Shown: positions 17,384 to 23,851 of the stretch, piece by piece
Layout of the letters: every line of letters starts with the position of its first letter
How positions within the stretch are numbered: position 1 is the stretch's first letter
NCBI RefSeq assembly: GCF_900102175.1
Contig: NZ_FNKN01000002.1
Location: 62,001-126,000, forward strand
From: Microbacterium sp. cf332
GTDB lineage: Bacteria; Actinomycetota; Actinomycetes; Actinomycetales; Microbacteriaceae
Direction: 5' to 3'
Length of the DNA: 64,000 nucleotides
The notes under the pieces: generated by a model
Told to the model about the DNA's origin: nothing
Databases searched by the model: none
What the model saw: only the letters and a program-made list of their open reading frames with translations
Translations under genes and position numbers: made by a program

Positions 17384-18451
17384 ATGACCTCCCTGCACGA
17401 CACCTCGGTGCGCGGCTTCGCGTCCGACAACTACTCCGGCATCCACCCGGAGGTCCTGGCTGCGATCACCGCCGCCAACGACGGACACCAGACCGCCTAC
17501 GGCTCGGACGTGTACACCGCGCGTCTGCAGGAACTCGTCGGCGAGCACTTCGGCGCGGGCGCCGAGGCCTTCCCGGTCTTCAACGGCACGGGCGCCAACG
17601 TCACGGCGCTGCAGTCGATGCTCCCCCGCTGGGGTGCGGTCATCGCCGCGTCGACCGCGCACATCAACGTCGACGAGGGCGGTGCGCCCGAGCGGGTCGG
17701 CGGCATCAAGATCCTGAACGTCCCCACCGACGACGGAAAGCTGACCCCCGAGCTCATCGACCGCGAGGCGTGGGGCTGGGGCGACGAGCACCGCGCGCAG
17801 CCGCTCGTCGTGTCCATCACGCAGTCGACCGAGCTCGGGACGGTGTACTCCCCCGACGAGCTGCGGACGATCGCCGACCACGTGCACGAACGCGGGATGC
17901 GGCTGCACATGGACGGTGCGCGCATCGCGAACGCCGCCGCGGCCCTGGGTCTGCCCCTGCGCGCCATCACGCGCGACGTCGGCGTCGACGTGCTGAGCTT
18001 CGGCGGCACGAAGAACGGCGCGATGCTCGGCGAGGCGATCGTCGTGCTCGACCCCGCGGCATCCGAGGGGCTCACCTACCTGCGCAAGCTCAACATGCAG
18101 CTGTCGTCGAAGATGCGCTTCGTCTCGGCACAGCTCGTCGCGCTGCTCGAGAACGACCTGTGGCGCCGGAACGCCGAGCATGCGAACGGGATGGCGCAGC
18201 GTCTTCGCTCGGCCGTCGAGGCAGGTATCTCCGACGGCTCGGTGCGGGGTGTGGCGTTCACGCAGCCGACGCAGGCCAACGGCGTGTTCGCGGTGCTGCC
18301 CGAGGGCGTCGCCGACCGGCTGCGCGAGTCGTTCCGTTTCTACGATTGGGATGAGGCCCGCCGCGAGGTGCGGTGGATGTGCTCGTTCGACACATCGACG
18401 TCCGACGTCGACGCCTTCGTCGCCGAGCTCGCGCGCCTGACGACCGCCTGA
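17384..18451 (+). CDS. ltaE: Low-specificity L-threonine aldolase
   Basis: 355-residue PLP enzyme of fold type I that cleaves L-threonine or L-allo-threonine to glycine and acetaldehyde. Family motifs: FASDNYSGIHPEV at the N-terminus, FPVFNGTGANVTALQ (PLP phosphate and ring contacts), MRLHMDGARIANAAAALG (Asp that pairs with the PLP nitrogen) and SFGGTKNGAMLGEAIVV, whose Lys (about residue 209) forms the internal aldimine. Length matches the family. AAAGGA is about 8 nt upstream of the ATG. A 79-bp palindromic repeat follows the gene. Beta-eliminating lyases are related, but the motif set favours aldolase. Confidence 0.93.
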   Translation: MTSLHDTSVRGFASDNYSGIHPEVLAAITAANDGHQTAYGSDVYTARLQELVGEHFGAGAEAFPVFNGTGANVTALQSMLPRWGAVIAASTAHINVDEGGAPERVGGIKILNVPTDDGKLTPELIDREAWGWGDEHRAQPLVVSITQSTELGTVYSPDELRTIADHVHERGMRLHMDGARIANAAAALGLPLRAITRDVGVDVLSFGGTKNGAMLGEAIVVLDPAASEGLTYLRKLNMQLSSKMRFVSAQLVALLENDLWRRNAEHANGMAQRLRSAVEAGISDGSVRGVAFTQPTQANGVFAVLPEGVADRLRESFRFYDWDEARREVRWMCSFDTSTSDVDAFVAELARLTTA

Positions 18452-18496
18452 CGCGCCCGCCCGCCCCGGCGCGGGCGCGGGCGCGGGCTCGGGCTC

Positions 18497-18575
18497 GAAC
18501 CGCGAGACTTCAGGTGCGCCCCGAGAGCCGGGGTCGAACCCAGCGTCTCGGGGCGGAAGTGACGTCTCGCGGTGC
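18497..18575. repeat. Family-A 79-bp palindromic repeat (copy 2)
   Basis: Same 30-19-30 layout, with ends GAACCGCGAGAC and, at the loop, CGCCCCGAGA. The arms differ from each other at four inner positions and one end base. It sits exactly in the convergent gap between the threonine aldolase and VOC genes; its last base is the final base of the VOC stop codon. Confidence 0.82.
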
Positions 18576-19030
18576 TACGCGGCGGTCACGCTGAAGCTCC
18601 AGGTGACGCCGAACCGGTCGGTGAGCATGCCGAAGCCGGCGCTCCACGCGGATGCGGCGAGCGGCTCGACGATGACCGCGTCCGCCGCGAGCGCATCCCA
18701 CGGGCCGCGGAGCTCGTCGATGCTCTCGGACCCGACCGAGACGAAGAACGCCTGGTCGGTGAGAGTGGCATTGTCCTGCCGACGCGTCGAGCCGCCCCCG
18801 GCGATGGATCCCTCGGTATTGCCCGGGATGTCGTACGCCATGACGCGGAAGCCGCCTGGTGCGACCACCAGACCGAAGACGACGGCATCGGCGCCCGGCA
18901 GGTCAGCGGGCATGCCGACCTCGGCGTACGTGGTGATGACGACGTGCCCGCCGAACGCGTCGCCGTAGAACTCGAGCGCCGCACGGGCATCGCCGCGGAA
19001 GTTGAGGTGGGGTGTGGTCTGGATGGTCAT
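18575..19030 (-). CDS. VOC family protein, PhnB-like
   Basis: 151-residue protein with the PhnB/DUF1428-like VOC fold: TIQTTPHLNFRGDARAALEFYGDAFGG at the N-terminus, VMAYDIPGN and the C-terminal GFGMLTDRFGVTWSFSV. PhnB-like proteins resemble glyoxalase and extradiol dioxygenase folds but usually have no assigned reaction. CAGGAG lies 6 nt before the ATG. It is divergent from a WYL-domain regulator gene, with a perfect inverted repeat in the shared 100-bp promoter region, so it is very likely the regulator's target. Confidence 0.88.
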   Translation of the reverse strand: MTIQTTPHLNFRGDARAALEFYGDAFGGHVVITTYAEVGMPADLPGADAVVFGLVVAPGGFRVMAYDIPGNTEGSIAGGGSTRRQDNATLTDQAFFVSVGSESIDELRGPWDALAADAVIVEPLAASAWSAGFGMLTDRFGVTWSFSVTAA

Positions 19031-19085
19031 CGCTGCTCCTGAGGAAAGGGCCGGCCCGATCGGCTCGACGACCTCACCCTGACAG

Positions 19086-19114
19086 CCCTTGCGGTCAGGT
19101 TCTGTCCGCAAGGG
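19086..19114. promoter_or_regulatory. Inverted-repeat operator between VOC and WYL regulator genes
   Basis: CCCTTGCGG, 11 nt, CCGCAAGGG: a perfect 9-bp inverted repeat in the divergent promoter region. It ends 16 bp before the regulator start and lies 56 bp upstream of the VOC start. TACGGT stands 6 nt before the regulator ATG. Position and symmetry suggest the autoregulated operator of the WYL protein. Confidence 0.55.
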
Positions 19115-19130
19115 TGGATACGGTGGGGCG

Positions 19131-20132
19131 ATGACGACGACCTCGCGGCTGCTGACCCTGCTGTCGCTCCTGCAGGCCCGCCGCGACTGGCCGGGCGGAG
19201 TGCTGGCCTCCCGGCTGGGGGTGAGCGACCGCACGGTGCGACGCGACGTCGAGCGACTGCGCGAGATGGGATACCGCATCCAGGCGACGACGGGACTCGA
19301 CGGCGGATACCGGCTGGAGCCCGGCAGCGAGCTGCCGCCGCTGCTGTTCGACGAGGAGCAGACCATCGCCGTGGCCCTCGCCCTGCGGACGGCGCCGACC
19401 CTCGGCGGGGGCATCGGCGAGGCCGCGGTGCGCGCCCTGACGACGATCCGGCAGGTCATGCCCGGACGCCTCCGGCACCGCCTCGACGCACTGGCCGTCA
19501 CCGTCGTCGACCGCCCGGGGGATGCCGCCCCGGCGGACGTCTCGCTCGACGTGCTCTCGACCCTGGCGAACGCCATCCGCGACCGTGTGACCCTGCGGTT
19601 CGACTACGGCGAGGGGCGCGATGCGGGGGCTGCGGGCGCGGAGGGCGGTGCGGGCGCGGCCGAGACCGGATCACCTCGCCGCGTGGAGCCGCACCATCTC
19701 GTGACCTCGGCCGGCCGGTGGTACCTGGTCGCGTGGGACCTCGACCGCGCGGACTGGCGCCTGTACCGGGTCGATCGTGTCCGCCCGCGGATCCCGGCCG
19801 GCGCCCCCTTCGTGCGACGCACCGTGCCCGGCGGCGACGTCGACGCGTTCGTCTCCGCGCGCTTCCGCGGGTCGGATACGGCGGCGTGGCCCTGTCGCGG
19901 CTCCGTCGTCCTCGACCTCCCGGCATCCGCGGTCGCCCCCTTCGCGGGCGATGGCACCGTCACGGCGATCGACGACGGGCACTGCCGCCTCGAGGCGGGG
20001 TCGTGGTCGTGGACCGCGCTCGCGGCCTCGTTCGGTCGGTTCGACGCCGAGCTCGAGGTCGTCGGACCTCCCGAGCTCGCCGATGCGTTCACCCTCCTCG
20101 CCTCGCGCTACGCCCGCGCCGCCCGCGCCTGA
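19131..20132 (+). CDS. HTH/WYL-domain transcriptional regulator
   Basis: 333-residue regulator. The N-terminal DeoR-like winged helix reads LLTLLSLLQARRDWPGGVLASRLGVSDRTVRRDVERLREMGY. The WYL domain follows, with VRALTTIRQVMPGRL helices and a core VEPHHLVTSAGRWYLVAWDLDRADWRLYRVDRV that contains the W-Y-L triplet. A Gly/Ala-rich insert (GRDAGAAGAEGGAG) lies inside the WYL region. WYL domains bind ligands or nucleic acid. Start at the ATG 19131, with TACGGT 6 nt upstream; an in-frame start 42 bp earlier would overlap the operator. Divergent to the VOC gene. Confidence 0.92.
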   Translation: MTTTSRLLTLLSLLQARRDWPGGVLASRLGVSDRTVRRDVERLREMGYRIQATTGLDGGYRLEPGSELPPLLFDEEQTIAVALALRTAPTLGGGIGEAAVRALTTIRQVMPGRLRHRLDALAVTVVDRPGDAAPADVSLDVLSTLANAIRDRVTLRFDYGEGRDAGAAGAEGGAGAAETGSPRRVEPHHLVTSAGRWYLVAWDLDRADWRLYRVDRVRPRIPAGAPFVRRTVPGGDVDAFVSARFRGSDTAAWPCRGSVVLDLPASAVAPFAGDGTVTAIDDGHCRLEAGSWSWTALAASFGRFDAELEVVGPPELADAFTLLASRYARAARA

Positions 20133-20133
20133 C

Positions 20134-20212
20134 GAACCGCGAGACGACACTCGCGCCCCGAGAGCCCGGCGCGCACCCCGCTTCTCGGGGCGCGAGTGAG
20201 GTCTCGCGGTTC
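20134..20212. repeat. Family-A 79-bp palindromic repeat (copy 3)
   Basis: The most regular copy: 30-nt arms with only two mismatches, 19-nt loop, ends GAACCGCGAGAC and its inverse GTCTCGCGGTTC (with one arm variant). It starts one base after the WYL regulator stop codon and fills the convergent gap to the M3 peptidase gene. Confidence 0.87.
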
Positions 20213-20249
20213 GTGGGGCCGGGCCGGGCGGGCGGGGCGGGCGGGCGGG

Positions 20250-22169
20250 TCAGGCTCCCGCGAGCCAGGCGCGGTAGGCGTCGAACGAGTACGGGCGACC
20301 GAGGAAGTCGGCGACGAGGTCGGCGGCGTCGCGGCTGCCGCCCGGCTCGAGGATGCGCTCGCGGTAGCGGGTCGCGACGGCCGGGTCCATGAGGTCGTCG
20401 CCGAACGCCGAGAGCAGGTCGCGGGCGATGACGAGGCTCCACTGGTACGTGTAGTAGCAGGCTCCGTACCCCGTGAGGTGCCCGAAGCCCGCGTACGTGT
20501 GCCCGTTCGGCAACGGGTGCACCGGGGACGACGCGCGGTACCAGCCCTCGACCGCGGCCTGCAGATCGCTCGGGCGCTCGACGTGCAGACCGTACGAGAC
20601 GTTGGCATGCCCGAGCTGACGGGTCACCTCGAGGGCGCGGCCGAAGGCGTCGGCCACCCGCATCCGCTCGACCAGGTCCGCCGGGATCGGCTCGCCGTCC
20701 GCGTTGCGCGCGAACGTGGCCAGCACGCCGGCATCCCAGGCCCACTCCTCGAGGAGCTGGCTCGGCGCTTCGACGAAGTCCCACTCGGTCTCGATGCCGC
20801 TGAAATCGGCCCACACGGCGTCGGCACCGCCGAGGATGCCGTGGACGAGGTGTCCGAACTCGTGGAAGAACGTCACGACCTGGTCGTGCTCGAGCAGCCC
20901 GCGCGAGAAGTTGCACAGCAGCACGCCCTCGGGAAGCGACCGCCCCGCGATGCCGGGCGCCAGACCGAAGCAGGCGGCGTGGTTGTACTTGCCCTCGCGC
21001 GGGTGGAGGTCGAGGTGGATCCGGCCGAGCCGCCGCTCGCCGCGCACGACGTCGTAGCTGCGGACGTCCGCGTGCCAGGCACCCGCCTCGACGGGCACGT
21101 ACGTGACGTCGAGCAGGCGGGCCGTGACGTCGAGCACGCCCGCGAGCACGTTCTCGAACGCGAAGTAGGCGCGCACCGCCTGCGCGTCGACGGCGTAGTC
21201 CTCGCGCTTGAGCGCGCTGAGGAGGTACCAGAGGTCGGCGGCGGTCACCGCATCCGCGTCGGGCTCGTCGACCCGCAGCCGCGCGAGCAGCCGGTCGTAC
21301 TCGGCCGCGGCGGCCTCCCGGGTGGCGACGTCGATGTCGTCGAGGAACGAGCGGATGGCGGCGCTCGAGCCGATCATGCGCGTCTCGGTCTCGTAGTCGG
21401 CCCAGTCGCCGTATCCGAGCAGCTCGGCGCGCTCGGCGCGCACGGCGAGCAGCTCGGCGAGGACGGGGTCGTTGTCGGGCCAGGCGAGGTCGTTGTAGAC
21501 CGACAGCAGCGCCGTGCGCGTCGACCGGCGCACGGCGAACTCGCGCACCGGCATGAGGTCGGTGTACTCGGTCGTCAGGGTGACCAGGCCCTCGTCGTCG
21601 GCGGGGTGCGCATCGATGAAGTCCTGCGGCAGCCCCTCGAGCGCGTCGGCGGGGAGCTTCAGCTCGCGCCGGCCGTCGCGGATGTTGCGCGAGAAGGTGA
21701 GCGAGAGCTCGGTGTCGCGCTCGGCGAGCACGCGCAGCCGCTCACGGGTGGCCTCGTCGCGGTCGACGCCGCCCCGGCGGAAGTCGCGCTGGATGTGGGC
21801 GAGCAAGCGGCGGGCAACGGCATCCAGCCCGTCGGTCGCGAGTCCGTCGAAGACGGCGAACAGGGCGGGGTCGAGCGAGCGCTGCGAGAGCAGGGCGTCG
21901 ATGGCCTGCACGCGGGCCTCGGCGGCGTCTCGGACGTCGGCGTCGGGGTGCGACTCGCTCAGCAGGGATGCCTCGGACGCCGCCTCGGCGACCGCGATCG
22001 AGGCCTCGTTCCAGAGCTGCAGGCGGGCGAGCGGCGACAGGTCGCGTCCGGCGATCAGCTGCGCGTCGATCTCACGCACGCGGGCGATGCGCGCGTCGGG
22101 ACGCTCAGCCGCGAAGGCGAGCCATCCGGCGGCGTCGGCGGGGAAGGCGAGGGGCTGCGGATCGGTCAT
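20250..22169 (-). CDS. M3 family oligopeptidase
   Basis: 639-residue zinc metallopeptidase of the M3 (thimet oligopeptidase/oligopeptidase A/Dcp) family, cytoplasmic with no signal peptide. The catalytic motif HEFGHLVHG (HExxH, about residue 434) is followed about 25 residues later by FSGIETEWDFVEAPSQLLEEWAW, which supplies the third zinc ligand Glu. Conserved upstream parts include GYGDWADYETETRM and LGRIHLDLHPREGKYNHAACFGL. It degrades short peptides. The start ATG at 22169 has no strong Shine-Dalgarno. Palindromic repeats stand on both sides of the gene. Confidence 0.95.
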   Translation of the reverse strand: MTDPQPLAFPADAAGWLAFAAERPDARIARVREIDAQLIAGRDLSPLARLQLWNEASIAVAEAASEASLLSESHPDADVRDAAEARVQAIDALLSQRSLDPALFAVFDGLATDGLDAVARRLLAHIQRDFRRGGVDRDEATRERLRVLAERDTELSLTFSRNIRDGRRELKLPADALEGLPQDFIDAHPADDEGLVTLTTEYTDLMPVREFAVRRSTRTALLSVYNDLAWPDNDPVLAELLAVRAERAELLGYGDWADYETETRMIGSSAAIRSFLDDIDVATREAAAAEYDRLLARLRVDEPDADAVTAADLWYLLSALKREDYAVDAQAVRAYFAFENVLAGVLDVTARLLDVTYVPVEAGAWHADVRSYDVVRGERRLGRIHLDLHPREGKYNHAACFGLAPGIAGRSLPEGVLLCNFSRGLLEHDQVVTFFHEFGHLVHGILGGADAVWADFSGIETEWDFVEAPSQLLEEWAWDAGVLATFARNADGEPIPADLVERMRVADAFGRALEVTRQLGHANVSYGLHVERPSDLQAAVEGWYRASSPVHPLPNGHTYAGFGHLTGYGACYYTYQWSLVIARDLLSAFGDDLMDPAVATRYRERILEPGGSRDAADLVADFLGRPYSFDAYRAWLAGA

Positions 22170-22200
22170 GCCCCGAGCCTACTTACGCCGCCCGCTCCTC

Positions 22201-22279
22201 GAACCGCGAGACGTCACTTCCGCCCCGAGACCGTGGGTTCCACGGCCGGTCTCGGGCCGCGACTGAGGTCTCGCGGTTC
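22201..22279. repeat. Family-A 79-bp palindromic repeat (copy 4)
   Basis: 30-nt arms with ends GAACCGCGAGAC, loop of 19 nt. The inner arms have diverged at several positions. Located upstream of the M3 peptidase start and just downstream of the Nudix-like gene, both on the minus strand. Confidence 0.83.
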
Positions 22280-22292
22280 GGGAAGGGCGGGG

Positions 22293-22904
22293 TCAGCGCA
22301 GGGCGCCGACCGAGGCGAGAGCGAGCCGGATGAGGGTGCCGCGACCGCCCTCCATCTCGGCGGCGAGCGCGTCTGAGGCCGCTTCGGCCGGGTCGAGCCA
22401 GGTCACCTCGAGCGCATCCTGCCGCGGCTCGCACGTGCCCGTGACCGGCACGACGAAGGCGAGCGACACCGCGTGCTGACGGTCGTCGTGGAACGGCGTC
22501 ATGCCGGGCAGCGGGAAGTACTCCGCGACCGTGAACGGTGCCGGCGAGGCGGGAAGCAGCGGGAAGGCCATGGGGCCGAGGTCGTTCTCGACGTGGCGGA
22601 AGAGCGCGTCGCGGATGGTCTCGCCGTACCGCACCCGGCCCGACACGATCGTGCGCGTCATCTCCCCCACGGGCGTCGCGCGCAGCAGGATGCCGACCTG
22701 CGTGACCGCGCCGAGACCGTCGGTGCGCACCGGCACCGCCTCGACGTACAGCATCGGCAGGCGGCGGCGCGCCTCGGTGAGCTCGATGTCGCTGAGCCAG
22801 GCGGGGTTGGTCGCGCCGCCTCCGGGAGCCCCGCGCAGCGGGTCGGCCGGTAGCGACGACTCGCCGCGCTCGTCGGGATCGGGATCGGGGGTGCGCACGG
22901 CCAT
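22293..22904 (-). CDS. Nudix-fold hydrolase-like protein (DUF4916 type)
   Basis: 203-residue protein. After a disordered 30-residue N-terminus the Nudix-like fold begins at LPMLYVEAVPV. The region matching the Nudix box reads GRVRYGETIRDALFRHVENDLG: spacing is kept, but the canonical REUXEE residues are largely lost (RHVEND), so catalysis by the usual metal site is doubtful. I recognise it as the DUF4916-type actinobacterial family. TATACA precedes the ATG by 6 nt, an unusually good -10 box within TTGGTATACA, so the mRNA is probably leaderless. Confidence 0.78.
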   Translation of the reverse strand: MAVRTPDPDPDERGESSLPADPLRGAPGGGATNPAWLSDIELTEARRRLPMLYVEAVPVRTDGLGAVTQVGILLRATPVGEMTRTIVSGRVRYGETIRDALFRHVENDLGPMAFPLLPASPAPFTVAEYFPLPGMTPFHDDRQHAVSLAFVVPVTGTCEPRQDALEVTWLDPAEAASDALAAEMEGGRGTLIRLALASVGALR

Positions 22905-22981
22905 GCCTCATGTATACCAATGCCACCCGGCGGTATCCGGTGACACCCGACGGTGTCGGAGGCGGCTGGCAGGATGGTGTC

Positions 22982-23638
22982 ATGTCGAACCCGGCACTCG
23001 ATCCCGCCGCCGTGCGCTGGTCGGCGGCGCCCGCCGAACGGGCCGGTCGGCCGCTGCTGGTGCTCCTGCACGGATACGGCTCCGACGAGAACGACCTCTT
23101 CGGGCTGACACCTCACCTGCCGGCCGAGTACGTCTTCGCCGCGGTGCGCGCGCCCCTCGCTCCGCCGTTCCCCACACCGGGCTGGTCGTGGTACCCGATC
23201 GAGGGGCTGAACGGCCGCGATCCGCAGGCCGCGACGGCGGCGGCGGCGGCGAGAGCCGTGGTCTCATGGATCGACGCCGAGCGTGGCGACGCGGCCTTCG
23301 TCGGGCTCCTGGGCTTCTCGCAGGGAGGGGTCATGGCGCTCGAGGCCCTGCGCCTGCGGCCGCACGACCTCGCGTTCGCCGTCAACCTCTCGGGCTACGC
23401 GAATCCGGGGGCGCTCGAGACCGACGACGCCCTCACCGAGCTCCGCCCCGCGGTGTTCTGGGGGCGCGGCGGACGTGACGCGGTCATCCCGGCCGCGCTC
23501 GTCGCTCACACCGCACAGTGGCTGCCGAGCCGGGTCGAGCTGAGCGGGCGCGTCTATCCCGACCTCGGCCACGCGGTCTCGGCCGAGGAGCTCTCGGATG
23601 TGGCGACGTTCCTCCACAAGCAGCTCCCCGCGGCGTAG
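22982..23638 (+). CDS. Phospholipase/carboxylesterase-type alpha/beta hydrolase
   Basis: 218-residue serine hydrolase. Oxyanion-hole strand LLVLLHGYGSDENDL, nucleophile elbow GFSQGG, acid in GGRDAVIP and catalytic His in DLGHAVS give the full triad of the carboxylesterase/phospholipase (YpfH/EstB-like) family. Length matches. No signal peptide, so cytosolic. CAGGAT lies 6 nt before the ATG. The stop codon TAG is also the first part of TAGACT (23636-23641), a possible -10 box for the ABC-F leader downstream. Confidence 0.9.
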   Translation: MSNPALDPAAVRWSAAPAERAGRPLLVLLHGYGSDENDLFGLTPHLPAEYVFAAVRAPLAPPFPTPGWSWYPIEGLNGRDPQAATAAAAARAVVSWIDAERGDAAFVGLLGFSQGGVMALEALRLRPHDLAFAVNLSGYANPGALETDDALTELRPAVFWGRGGRDAVIPAALVAHTAQWLPSRVELSGRVYPDLGHAVSAEELSDVATFLHKQLPAA

Positions 23639-23676
23639 ACTTCCCGGGCCCCTGCCCCGAGTGTGAGGAACGACCG

Positions 23677-23706
23677 GTGATCGGTTTCGACGCGACCGCG
23701 CTGTAA
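23677..23706 (+). CDS. Putative 9-residue leader peptide of the ABC-F gene
   Basis: GTG at 23677 begins a short frame encoding (M)IGFDATAL and then TAA, preceded by GAGGAA with a 6-nt spacer. It lies 145 bp upstream of an ABC-F gene and is followed by a strong hairpin. Many antibiotic-resistance ABC-F genes are controlled by such upstream short frames and attenuation; that is known for the family, while its use here is inference. The chance of a random short frame is real at this length. Confidence 0.4.
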   Translation: MIGFDATAL

Positions 23707-23744
23707 TCACGCGCTGATCCGTCGACCCCTCGGGCGTCCGACCT

Positions 23745-23774
23745 GGCCAGCGCATCTCTATCTCCGCGCTGGCC
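23745..23774 (+). promoter_or_regulatory. Leader hairpin upstream of the ABC-F gene
   Basis: GGCCAGCGC, 12-nt loop, GCGCTGGCC: a perfect 9-bp stem between the putative leader peptide and the ABC-F start. A second weaker stem (GGACCG / CGGTC) follows at 23778-23797. CGCGACCG inside the leader-peptide region (23691-23698) is complementary to CGGTCGCG at 23813-23820, allowing an alternative long-range fold. No T-run follows, so Rho or translational control is as likely as intrinsic termination. Confidence 0.45.
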
Positions 23775-23851
23775 GCCGGACCGTTCCGCCCCGGTCGGGG
23801 TGTCTTCGGTGTCGGTCGCGCCCGCGCCCGACGACATCCGAGGAGGCAGAC

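Noticed and set aside
18521..18540. GGGTCGAACCC-like sequence resembling a tRNA T-arm
   Set aside because: It is the loop of palindromic repeat copy 2; no cloverleaf can be formed around it.
12537..22279. Palindromic repeats considered as a CRISPR-like array
   Set aside because: The copies are kilobases apart, internally symmetric and separated by genes, with no spacers or cas genes.
23674..23700. Sequence GGTGATCGGTTTCGACGCG resembling the 5' end of an actinobacterial tmRNA
   Set aside because: There is no tag-peptide frame and no T-arm/acceptor 3' half within the next 400 bp, and a full tmRNA would run into the ABC-F gene. A chance match or a decayed relic; the leader interpretation fits better.
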